64,000 bases of DNA from Dryas octopetala (lineage: Eukaryota > Streptophyta > Magnoliopsida > Rosales > Rosaceae): NCBI GenBank assembly GCA_963921425.1, contig OY992836.1:1255825-1319824 (forward strand), written 5' to 3'. Under the pieces are notes generated by a model. It saw only the letters and a list, made by a program, of their open reading frames with translations. It was not told where the DNA came from and searched no databases. The translations under genes and the position numbers were made by a program. Below, piece by piece: positions 53,985 to 64,000 of the stretch (its first letter is position 1; each line of letters starts with the position of its first letter).

Positions 53985-56870
53985 GGAGGATGTGCGTGGA
54001 CTTCACCGATCTCAACAAGGCATGTCCCAAGGACAGTTTCCCTCTACCCAGGATAGATCAACTTGTCGACGCGACGGCGGGACACAAGCTCCTTAGCTTC
54101 ATGGACGCCTATTCTGGGTACAACCAGATCCTCATGCACAAACCTGATCAAGAGAACACATCCTTCATAATCGATCACGGCATGTACTGCTACAAAGTCA
54201 TGCCCTTCGGCCTCAAAAATGCTGGAGCCACCTACCAAAGGCTGGTCAACCACATGTTTAGATCTTCCAAAGGAAAATCGGTCGAAGTCTATGTGGACGA
54301 CATGCTGGTTAAAAGCGTCAAGACGGATGACCACGTCAAGGACCTCTCAGACATGTTCGGAGTCCTAAAGGAGTATCAGATGCGACTGAACCCAGCCAAA
54401 TGTATCTTTGGGGTTCGGTCAGGGAAGTTCCTTGGCTACCTGGTCAGCCAACGGGGGATCGAGGCCAATCTAGAGAAAATCCAAGCCCTGATTAACATGA
54501 AGTCCCCAAAGACACGCAAGGAAATCCAGAGTCTGACTGGAAGAGTCGCCACCCTGAACCGGTTCATCTCAAAATCCACTGACCGGTGCCTCCCCTTCTT
54601 CAAAGCTTTGAAGGGAGCAGGGAAGAGCATAGAATGGACCCCCAATGCGAGCAGGCCTTTCAAGATCTGAAAAGGCATATGGGGGAACCTCCCATCTTAT
54701 CCAAACCAGAGGAAGGTGAAGAGCTCTTTCTCTACCTATCCGTTTCCGACTCGGCTCTCAGCTCAGTTTTGGTAAAAGAGGTCGGCGTGGTATAGCATCC
54801 GGTCTTCTACACGAGCTGAGCTCTCGCCGACGCCGAGACCAGGTATCCAAAATTTGAGAAGATGGCCTCGCCCTGGTCAGTTCGGGTCGAAAAATGAGGC
54901 CTTACTTCCAAGCTCACTCAATCGTCGTCTTGACTGATCAGCCACTCAAACAAATCCTGGCCAAACCCGAGACTTCGGGTCGGCTCATCAAGTGGTCAAT
55001 CGAGCTCGGCGAGTTTGACATCACCTACCGTCCCAGAATGGCCATCAAGGGCCAGGCCATGTCAGACTTCATCTGTGAGTTCACCACCACAGCGGAAGAT
55101 CCGCCCCGCGCCGACGCTATATCAACCGCGTCCGATCCAAACACAAATGGCGATCGTACCCAGGCTGACCTCCTCACCTAGACCCTATACGTGGACAGGT
55201 CTTCCAACGCAATGGGAAGCGGAGCCGGACTTGTTCTGATCTCTCCAGAACAAGTCGTGATGGAGTATGCTCTTTGCTTCAGATAATGAAGCAGAGTATG
55301 AAGCGTTCATCGCCGGACTCAGATTGGAAAAAGAGCTCGGCGCGGTTAGGCTGAACATCTTCAGCGACTTCCAACTCATCGTCAATCAGATATTAGGAGA
55401 ATATGAGACTCGGGAGCCTAGCATGACAGCCTATCTCGAGAAGACCTGCTTGCTACTTGGGAGTTTCCAAGAATACAAACTGTCCCAAATCCCGAGGGCA
55501 GAAAATTGCAGAGCTGATGCCTTGGCACGCTTAGCCTCAGCCACGGATACCGGATCTGCTAGGCACGTCCCAGTCGAAATCCTGGACAGGCCTAGCACCG
55601 CTGAAGAAGAAGCTGCCGTCATGCAGACGGAGGCTGAGCCGAGCTGGTTGACGCCGATCACCAACTACTTGGTCTCCGGGATCCTTCCCCCGGAGAGAGA
55701 CAAAGCACGTCTCATCAAGACGAGGTCGGCTCGGTTCTGCATAATCGATGGTTAGCTCTACAAGAGGAGTTTCTCCCTACCCTACTTGCGGTGTGTCACC
55801 CCCAAGAAGGTCAGGATGTGATAAGAGAAATCCATGAGGGAATATGCGGAAACCATTTTGAAGGAAGAGCCCTTGCTTACAAGACAATCAGGCAGGGCTA
55901 ATTTTGGAGTACGCTGAACAAAGACGCGGATCATCTGTCCCGCGCTTGTGTCAAATGCCAGCAGTTTGCCGCGGTCTCCCATCAGCCTCCTCAGTTGCTG
56001 ACCTCAATATCCAGTCTCTGGCCATTCGCGCAGTGGAGACTCGATCTGATCGGCCCTATGCTGAAGGCGAAAGGGCAAGTCACAATGGCCGTGGTAGCAG
56101 TCGACTACTTCACCAAATGGGCCGAAGCTGAACCCTTAGCCACCACTACAGCCGAACGGATGGAAACTTTCGTCTGGAAGAACATCATATGCCGGTTCGG
56201 CATGCCACATACCATCATCGCAGACAATGGCAAGCAATTCGACTGTAAGAAGTTTAGAAGTTTTTGTTCACGTCTGAACATCAACTTGCGCTTTACCGCC
56301 CCTTACCATCCGCAATCAAACGGACAGGTCGAAGCCGTCAACAAGATCATCAAGAAAACCTTGAAGTCCAAGCTTGATAATGCTAAGGGAAATTGGCTTG
56401 AACTCTTGCCGGAGGTGTTATGGTCCTATCGAACTTCCTACTGCAACTCTACGAAGGAAACACCTTATGCATTGGCGTTCGGAACCGATGCTATTATTCC
56501 GGTCGAGATGGGGAGTCCTTCATTCCGGACCGAAACATACAACCCGGAGACCAATGACACCGGACTTCGGCTCGGCCTGGATATGATCGAAGAAAGACGA
56601 ACCGATGCCAATCTCTGCCGAGCCGCCTACCAACAGAGGGTAGCCAAATACTACAACCAAAGGGTCAAACCTAGAAGTTTCGGATTGGGCAGTCTCGTCA
56701 TGAAGAAGAACCCTCTCGCCATCAACGAGAGCTAGTTCGATCCGAATTGGACTGGACCATACAGAATCAAGGGCATAGTCAAGCCTGGCACCTACAACTT
56801 GGCCACTCTGGCTGGGAAGCCTCTCAAGCATAGCTGGAATGCTGAACACTTGAAGACTTATTACCAGTAA
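53985..56870 (+). pseudogene. pol: Tat-2 pol: RT, RNase H and integrase; protease deleted
   Basis: The reading starts abruptly inside RT at RMCVDFTDLNKACPKDSFPL. The stretch between the end of gag (IGSIGGGP, about 53872) and this motif is about 116 bp, versus about 1.09 kb in Tat-1, so protease and the RT N-terminus are deleted. RT continues with MPFGLKNAGATYQ and YVDDMLVKS to about 54650, then frameshifts and stops. RNase H (NEAEYEAF, degraded D motifs) lies at 55195-55560. The integrase zinc region near 55830-55980 is damaged. The integrase core in the frame 55995-56735 keeps LDLIGPM, ADNGKQFD and GQVEAVNK. The C-terminal tail ends TYYQ at 56870. Confidence 0.9.
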
Positions 56871-57040
56871 AATGTAGTTAGGATCGGGGACTGTCCGACT
56901 TAACATTTTTCCAATCAATGAAAAGATGAACACCTTTTTGACTCATCTTCTTCTCATTTTTCGAAGTAAACACTGGAGACTCTACTCCTATACACCCCTA
57001 ACAAAGAGAAAAGATCTAAGTGTTTCCTCTGAAAAAAATA

Positions 57041-57182
57041 ATAAACTCATGTGCCGAGCTGAAGCGTCATTTTCGGCCTGATGCTCGGCATATTATAGAC
57101 TCATCAGGTCTATAAACTCATGTGCCAAGCTAGCGCGCCATTTTCGGCCCGATGCTCGGCATAGTACAGACTTATCAAGTCT
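57041..57182 (+). repeat. Two 71-bp tandem copies in Tat-2 3' region
   Basis: ATAAACTCATGTGCC begins at 57041 and 57112; both units end with TCTATAA-like sequence and contain TTTTCGGCC and ATGCTCGGCAT. The surrounding 56871-57733 holds no gene that I can support. Confidence 0.85.
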
Positions 57183-57733
57183 ATAAAAATATCTGTCCGA
57201 GCCGAAGTGACTTTCTACAGTCCTAACGTTCAACATGATATTTCTAAAAGAAAAATATACCCTTAAACTCAAACTTTCATTGCGCATACCGAGCCGATCT
57301 GAAAGCAAGTTTGAATATTTTTCTAAAAAATAAAATTCCTAATATTTCAATGGGTATATCAAGCCCATCTGAGATCATTAGGGATTTCTAATTTCTGCTT
57401 ATTTTCATCATGTTCATCAGGCTGATCTGAAAACAAGTTGTAATTTATCATTACAGTTTATTCCAATGCGATCGTCAAGTCGAGCCGATCGCAAATTGCC
57501 TTTGTTTTTATCATGATTGTTACTTTTATCTTTTTCTTATCCATTTGTTAACTTCTTATGGTTTTAGTTTCATCCCTGAGCTGAACTGACAACAACTTGA
57601 AACGAAAGAAGACACCAAAATAACATAATGATTCAAAAACATAATTAAATTGTTTAAAGGCATACCAAACCCGAGCCACACACCGGCTCGGGAATAAAAA
57701 CAAACAACAACAATAAAAACGAACAAAAATAAA

Positions 57734-60007
57734 TCATGCAGATCGCTCGGCTGGCCCCTCCAGGATCGGCTCGGTCGACTCCTCAGGGTTCTCTTCCTTG
57801 AGCTGCACCACTTCAACCCCCCCGATCTGCATCTCGGCATTGGGATCGGATTCAGGGACCGGGGGAATCGGGGTCGGCTCGTATTCGGGCAACGGGGGAT
57901 CCTCCTGGGTCGGCTCGGCCACGGACGCGACCACCTCGGCCGGAGCTTCACGATCGGAAGGAGGGAGCTCTTCCTGCTCGCTCTCCTGGGTATCCTCCTC
58001 GCCGTCTGACTCGGCAAGGAAGGACACATCCCAGTCCGGCCTCTTCAACCGGATCGCCCCTAGAAGTTTCTGGTAACCCTCGAATTGTGCATCGTCAAGT
58101 GCCTGGGCGCTCGGAATCCCAGCTTGATGCCGAGCCTCCACAGCTCTCTGCTGGGCGGCCTCAACATCTCATTGGAGATGATCAGCGAACTGGCCCAGGT
58201 TGGCCACCTTCTGCTCGGACTCCAGGAGATCCTTCCCGAGCTGAGTCTGCAGACCGGCGGACCGCTTGCGCTCCAGCTTGACCAGCCGCTCGGCCTCGGC
58301 CAGCTTCTCCCTCAGCTCGCCGTTCCTCTCCCGAAGCCTCTTCATCTTCTCTTCGGCGTCGACGACGGCCTGCGCGGCTTCAAACTGTCTGAGGGCGAGC
58401 TGCAAACAAAAAAAAATTGTTATTATGCCGAGCAGAACAAAAAAAAAAAAGAGATAAAAACAAAAACTGAAGTCAAAAGTACTTACCACCATGGCTTGGC
58501 GGGAAGCGTTCAGGGCCTTGCTGCTGAAGCTTGGCATCTCCTGACCGGCCCGGAGCCCCTCCACGATTTTCGGCGTCACCACGCGCTTAAAGCCCGTGAC
58601 AAACGGCTTGATGGAGGGGGTCCACTTCCACCGTCTTCTTGGAGGCCGTGCCAGCGACATCGGCACTGGCGCCCACGGGCTCGGCCTGGGTCCTCTTCTC
58701 CGGTCGGGCCTTGGTCTCGGGGACCTTCCTCTTCTCTCCGTACCGAGCCGATCTCGACACAGAAGGCCCAGGCTGGGCTGCCGCCGCGGCGGGCGCTTGG
58801 ACCGGCTCGGCGGGGGCCCGAGCCCCGGCCTTCCTCTGGACGCTCCTCGCCGCCCTCCTCCTCAACCGGGCTTCTAGCTCGGCGGGCTCCATTCCCTTTT
58901 CGGCTCTTGGATTCCACCTAGGTACAAACCAGGAGATCCCACTCGACCTGATCTGGGTCTCCCCGAGCAGAAATTTGGTGGACAAGTATTCCGCTGGCGA
59001 GTCCCTTATCGCGGCGATCTGGTCCCTGAGCTCGCCCCGAAGCTTGTATTTCCCCCAGCTAACTGCAAAGGCAAAACAGAAGGGATCAACTTTCAAAAAT
59101 ACATAAATACACATGTCATTACAAAAAATATATACAAGTCATTTTCGGATCGGCTCTTCCAGACATCCAATGCCCACCTGGAATCCTAAAAGCTCTAGGT
59201 ACCCAAGCCGGAAAGGGGCTGTTCGGATCGGTGAATTCCCAATCCCCAGAAACGAAGAAGTACCTTCTCTTCCAAGTCTTCTGGGAAGAGGGATTCCCTG
59301 TGAACAATGGCCCTGAGTAGGCCTGCAAGTGGTAGAAGCCGAGCTCGGTCTTCTGCTTCGACCTCAGTGCGTAGGAGCAGATCAGGATATGCTTGTGTGG
59401 CATACACTTGTGCACCTTGTGCCACAAGATGTGCATAGACAGGATGATCCTATACACGTTGGGGTTGAGCTGATGCGGCGCCGCGCCGATCATGACCAGC
59501 CAGTCCTGCAGGAAGGGGTGCAAGGGGAGTCGAACCCCATTCTCGAACATCTCAGATCCCTGAGATGAAACTCGGTCATCTCGTTGGGGATCTGGTCGGC
59601 CTTCCACGCCAACTCTTCGTAGAAGTCGGGGTCAATCGGACTCCCCATTACCTGCCGAGCCGAAGTCGACGCCTCGTGACCCCTGTCTCTTTCCTCCGAG
59701 CCCGAGATGAGCCTTCTCGGAACGCTGGAGCTCGGCTCGGCATCCATGTCTTCCTCATCACCTTCTTCATCCTCTCCTTGTTCCCGATCAGAACTCAGAA
59801 TCTGAGGATTCTCCTCACCCCCACGAGGTCGGCGCACCTCGCCTGGGTTACGCTCCAATGCCGAGACGACCTCATCCAGCTCTTCTGAAAGTCTGTCCCA
59901 GTCTGCCTCACCCCCTGGTGGGCTTCGGCTCAACTCGGCATCACTGTCTCCATCAAAGGCACCCCCCGAGCCGAGCCGAGCCGACCACTCGAATCGGTGC
60001 TAGACAT
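57734..60007 (-). pseudogene. Tat-2 antisense gene (spliced), homologous to the Tat-1 one
   Basis: Candidate start MSSTDSSGR at 60007, then Glu/Asp-rich sequence. The conserved domain reads MFENGVRLPLHPFLQDWL, HQLNPNVYRI, GPLFTGNPSSQKTWKRRYFF and DWEFTDPN. Introns fit GT-AG: donor near 59177 (TTCCAG/GTGGGC), acceptor near 59067 (CCTTTGCAG), donor near 58491 (CCATG/GTAAGTACT), acceptor near 58402 (TTTTGTTTGCAG). The later exons encode a K/R/A-rich middle part and a strong coiled coil (EAAQAVVDAEEKMKRLRERN), then an acidic Pro-rich tail ending at 57734. Frameshifts near 59530 and 59930 and a stop at 58169 break it. Function is unknown; its place, order of parts and first intron position match Tat-1. 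Confidence 0.75.
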
Positions 60008-60324
60008 CACAAACGCTTTTTCTTTTTCTCTCTCTCACCTTTTTGGATTGAAAAGTGCCTTTTTCAAAAACACTCAAGAACACACCCAAAAAACCCGAAA
60101 ATGCAGAAAACTCAAAAATGGACAGAATCACTTACTGGTTTTGTCCGGCCAAATCTCTCCACCCCCTACACACTCGGAATCACCTTGCCTATGACCGTAT
60201 CTGGTCGGAATCGAGGTCGGACCACCACTCAATCAATGGAGAGAGGGCGAAATTCGCAGGGAGAGAGAGAGAGAGCTTCAGAAACTGGGAAGTTGGAAAG
60301 TGAGAGGGAAGAGAGAGAAAACAG

Positions 60325-60333
60325 CTTTTTATA
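60325..60333 (-). promoter_or_regulatory. TATA box for the Tat-2 antisense gene
   Basis: On the minus strand GGGAGTATAAAAAGCTG lies about 320 bp upstream of the candidate start at 60007, followed by TTCTCTCTCTTCCCTCTC, a typical plant TC-rich start region. It points the same way as the antisense gene and opposite to the LTR promoter. Confidence 0.62.
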
Positions 60334-60620
60334 CTCCCATGCAAACAAATCCCAGCCCTCCAAAAGTGGCGCCTCAAATCCCAGATCATGCGACCTGTCA
60401 ATATTCAAAATACCCATAAATGAGGTGACCCTTACGTTCCCCATGCAGACACCAAACGTCCCTTCACCTGTCCCCGAGATATTTTGGCCAAACACAAGTC
60501 ACCACTTCTTCGGATATTCGGGAAAACGAACCTACCCAGTTCGGGTCGGATCAGGCGACATATCATTTTGATGAAGACCATCACCCTTCAACTTCCAATC
60601 CACCATTGTCCGCTCGGATC

Positions 60621-60637
60621 GGAAGCTGGGGGACTCC
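60621..60637 (+). other. Tat-2 polypurine tract
   Basis: GGAAGCTGGGGGACTCC directly precedes the 3' LTR start at 60638, resembling the Tat-1 tract. Confidence 0.82.
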
Positions 60638-61694
60638 TATTTGTGGATAAACCTACACCGATCCAACAGCCAATCATAGCTGGACACGTGGCTTGTCAGA
60701 TCCAACTTCGGTGTTTGACTTCTCAGTGGTCAAACTTTGACCTCCACATCATCACGCAGCTCGGCACTTCCTTTGTCAGCTCAGATCGGGTCATCATGGT
60801 GAGCCCTTCGTGCCCGGTCTGACCCGAACTGAGGATCTTCCAAAGGATTGAGTGCTCATCTTTCCTTGGTCATCCCGGTTCGACTCGGCTCGGCGCTGAG
60901 GGAGCATCTTTTCGGACTCTAGTCACACCCAGCTACGACTCGGAGGGATCTTTACTTACTGGATCGGCTCGGTTCGAAAGTCTATGCCCGATCCGATCAC
61001 GCATGGACTTCATGTGTGCGCATAAGGACATGTGTTCGGGTCGGCTCGGCTTCCCGCCACCATTCCCAGGGAAGATCACGTTGGGACGAACCGCCATACT
61101 TAAATGCACCTGACAGGATCTTCTAACAAATGAGACTTCCCAGCTCACATTCATGACTGTTGAGGCAGTTCACCTGAACCTTCCATACTTGCATTCAATG
61201 CAGCATTGAATGCAAGGGAGGTGGGCAGCTGTGCATGCCACTGTTCACGACCGAACGCATGGATCATTCTCAACCAGTCAACCACATGCAGGTAACTTAC
61301 TCCTCACAATTTCCTTTGCCTATATATACCAACTCATATGCACAAATTTACCCAGTTTTCTATCATCACACAAATACTTAAAAATACCTTCACTCCCCAA
61401 AAGCATACCCAACTTGCTGAGAATAAAACCCAGAACATTTACCTTGTTCTTCCCACTCTCCCAAGTTCATCCCAAGTTCATCCCTTGTTCTTCCTTACTT
61501 ACATTCAAACATCATCAAACACACATCACTGACCTCACCATCGGAGTGTGTTTGGCTGGTACCACACCGGTCCATCTCCTTTGATCTTGTTTTTCATACA
61601 GGAAGATCACACGTCATCATCCAGCAAGGCTTCAGATCAGCCAAGTCACCATTCCTAAGTTGTTGCATCTATCTTACGGAAATTTGCATCAACA
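60638..61694 (+). mobile_element. Tat-2 3' LTR
   Basis: Same length as the 5' LTR. It begins TATTTGTGGATAA (TG changed to TA) and ends TTTGCATCAACA. TATA at 61321-61328. After it the TSD CTTTC returns to family C LTR sequence. Confidence 0.92.
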
Positions 61695-63130
61695 CTTTCC
61701 TTAAGGATTTCGGCAGCAACAACATGGGTCTTTGATTAATCTTTTTGATTAATCAATCATTTTCCTTAAGGATTTCATACAAAGGATTTGATTTGATTAA
61801 TCAAATCCCATGGTGAGAATCTTGAGCCTTGGTACGGATTGGTTGGTTTCTAATCAAGGCTTTGTTATAATTTTGGATTTATTTTGTCATTTTTTGATTA
61901 GAATACTAGTTTAATTAGTTTTTATTTGTTGTGTTGGGTTATCCTCTTCGCTGCTTGGTCGCTTTCCAGCGACGAGGATCACTTGGTGAGGTGGTGTGGT
62001 GTACATATAGGATGCATGAAATCCAGGTGGGTGATTCCTTGTCTTGGTCATGTTGTTAGTTTTGTTTTATTAAACTGTGTTATTTCTTAATTGCATGTGT
62101 GCTAGAATTTGGTATAATTCTAGGATTGGAATCCTGATTGTGATTTGAGGATGGTTTTGATCCTATATGATTAATTGAGTTATTGGGAACTGTTGAGGTT
62201 AACAATTATGATTAGACATTTAATTTGTCAGATTGATTTGTTGGGATTGTTGTAATTTGAGGATGTAACTTGGTGGGCCAGGTGGGCCGGATATAAGGTA
62301 TTGAATCAAGTAGGTCGAGGTACTAAGGATGATTGTATGTGGCAGTGAGCTCCAAATGTATACCTGATGGTTGTCTGTGGCAGTTAGCCCATTTTGTACA
62401 ATCGGTGAATGTGTGTATGGTAGTTAGCCCAAGTTGTACAATCAGAAATGGTTATTCTCGCTACCAGTTCAGTATATTTGATTGACCAAGGTAGGGTGAT
62501 TGTTGGCCAAAGTATATCGGCCATGGTTGTGTTGATTATGGTGATTGGTGGTAGTGGTTTGTTGTGCACAGGTTCACTTGAGGGATGCGTGGTTTTTGGT
62601 GATGGTTGTTTATCAACTTTGTTTTATCTTTGTTGGTTGTGGTTGTCTATTTGTGTTTTTTTGTGGGTTGGTTTATACATATGAGCTTGCGAAGCTTACC
62701 GAGTTTGTTCTTTAACCCGGTGCAGTATTCAACGGTGCATCGGTTGGTTTTGCAGGTTAACTAAGACTAAGGAAATAGCGTGGAAGAGATGTGACAATTA
62801 GTAATCCAGGAGTGGTTTTCTCTTTTAATTTGTAAATAGTTGTGTATTTACTTCAGTTCATTAAATTCGAAAATGATTGTTCAAGGTTACTATTTATTTA
62901 TATAATCTTGGGGGTTGGTTTGAAATCAAAGTATTTGATTTATTTATTCCGCTGTGTAATTTTCATTCTGATTCAACCCGGTATTTTATTTTAAACTCAG
63001 CCTTACATTGATTGTTTGGTTTTAGATGCGTATTGCTGAGCTTGGTAATTCCATCTAGAGTCGAATGGTCAGTGTGGCGTGTTACGCATTCAAATCTTCC
63101 AACCCGGGGTTTGGGCGGCGTCACAATGTG

Positions 63131-64000
63131 AGGTCGCCAAGCATCGAGGGGTGGATGAGAATCAATATCGTCTCCGTTTGTTTCCATTCTCATTGAAGGA
63201 TAAGGCCAAGAAGTGGGTATTTTCTCTTCGTAGTGCCTCAATCACTACTTGGGATGACTTGTCTGGCAAGTTCTTAAAGAAGTTATTTTTCGCAGCCAAG
63301 ACTAATGAGATAAGGAAGCAAATTCTAGGTTTTGTGCAAAAAGGCTGAAGAACCGTTTCATGAGACTTGGGATCGCTTCAATGAGTTGCTGAATGTTTGT
63401 CACATCACAATCTTGAGCCTTGGTATTTAATGAGTTGCTTCTATGAGGGATTATTGGAAAGAGACCAATTAATGGTGGATGCCGCTTGTGGAGGTTCTTT
63501 TTTGGCGAAAACTAATGATGAAGCTAAGACGTTGTTTGAGTTTCTTGCTTTGAATTCTTAACAATGGAACTTCAATCGCACAAGGAGAAGACCAAAAAAA
63601 TGTTTGTATAAAGTTGCAGCCATGCTTAGTTCCATTGAGAAGCAAATTGCCGAAATCAATAGTATGGTGCCAAATTTGGCTATTTCACAAGAAAGTATGG
63701 GAGTGCAAGATCAAGAGAGTGGAATGGAGCAAGTGAACTAAGTTGAGAATTTTCAAAGGGGGCTGAACGATCCTTATTCAAATACTTATAACCCTGGTTG
63801 GAGGAATCATCCAAATTTTAGGTGGAGCAATAGCAATGGGCAGCAAGCTAATGGAAGTAACAAATGTCGACCCTATGTGCATCCAAATGTCGATAAGTCA
63901 AGTTTGGAGGACAAAATTGCACAAATTTCTCAAAGCACCACCTCTCTTGCTCGAAGCACTAATGCTTTTATGAATCAAACTGAACAACAACTTCAGGCCA
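63131..64000 (+). pseudogene. gag: Athila-like gag, continuation (partial, runs off window)
   Basis: Resumes from 49947 in frame: EVAKHRGVDENQ, LFPFSLKDKAKKWVFSL, ITTWDDLSGKFLKK. An extra A near 63345 shifts the frame. The following translation gives ETWDRFNELLNVC, CFYEGLLERDQLMVDAACGG and KTNDEAKTLFEFLA, all typical of Athila gag. Further on NPGWRNHPNFRWSN, near 63793, marks the region before the Gln-rich C-terminus. Pol, if present, is beyond the window. Confidence 0.85.

Larger units (their letters stand above)
50574..61694 (+). mobile_element. Tat-lineage Ty3/gypsy element Tat-2, decayed
   Basis: Perfect TSD CTTTC (50569-50573 and 61695-61699). The LTRs are exactly 1057 bp each (50574-51630 and 60638-61694). 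By eye they differ at roughly 35-40 positions, so the insertion is clearly older than Tat-1. It has a primer-binding site at 51634, a gag with stops and a duplication, pol lacking protease and the RT N-terminus, an antisense gene and a polypurine tract. Most disabling changes are stops consistent with C-to-T/G-to-A decay. Confidence 0.93.
49948..63125 (+). mobile_element. Solo LTR, family C, interrupted by Tat-2
   Basis: Starts at 49948 (TGAGATCCCG) or two bases earlier within a GTGTGTG run, and ends TTGGGCGGCGTCACA at 63125. Flanks are GTGTG and ATGTG (63126-63130), a 4/5 TSD. Removing it restores the gag reading frame (RVC then EVAKHRG). Its own parts are 49948-50573 and 61700-63125, about 2.05 kb. 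It has a TATA-like TTATTAAATACC near 50262 and an end region (AGCTTGCGAAGCTTACCGAG, GTTTTGCAGGTTAA) similar to family A's (21708-21795). No internal domain remains. Confidence 0.82.

Noticed and set aside
58085-58921. 278-residue plus-strand frame and neighbours
   Set aside because: They are shadows of the antisense gene, whose frames carry the conserved domain and splice sites.

Overview
The window is plant nuclear DNA, most likely an angiosperm with a large, repeat-rich genome. It is almost entirely nested Ty3/gypsy LTR retrotransposons. The signs are primer-binding sites matching plant initiator-tRNA-Met, Tat-type and Athila-type sites, gag/PR/RT/RNase H/integrase motifs, 5-bp target-site duplications (TSDs), and widespread stop codons that look like C-to-T/G-to-A decay. 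I see no intact host gene, rRNA, complete tRNA gene or CRISPR array. Family letters A, B and C are mine.

Left block (1-23007). Positions 1-13624 are a minus-strand tandem array with an exact 3862-bp period: a 3281-bp LTR (family A) alternates with a 581-bp internal domain holding little more than a primer-binding site, a polypurine tract and a fragment of initiator tRNA. The array ends exactly at an LTR terminus at 13624, inside an older Tat-type LTR (13625-14062). A solo family-A LTR (14467-21980, TSD CGTAG) follows. It is split by two family-B solo LTRs in opposite orientations, 88 bp apart. A CACTA-like remnant ends at 23007.

Right block (23008-64000). An Athila-like element (5' LTR, then gag running off the window) is the deepest recognisable layer. 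Its LTR was hit by a minus-strand family-B element (24939-49146, TSD CAAAC). That element's 3' LTR carries an internally duplicated B-type solo LTR (25601-30716, TSD TATTT), and its internal domain carries a full-length Tat element, Tat-1 (34858-46307, TSD CACGT). The Athila gag gene is split by a solo LTR of family C (49948-63125), which is itself split by a second Tat element, Tat-2 (50574-61694, TSD CTTTC).

How the parts work together: only Tat-1 and Tat-2 carry recognisable pol, and both are broken by frameshifts, stops or deletion. A and B lack pol and would need enzymes in trans. Both Tat elements carry, between pol and the 3' LTR, an antisense gene that reads as spliced. Points of most interest are the near-identical LTR-internal-LTR array, the 5' half of initiator tRNA-Met inside the A and B internal domains, the antisense gene with its own TATA box in Tat-2, and a fast-changing minisatellite held at one position in the A and B LTRs.
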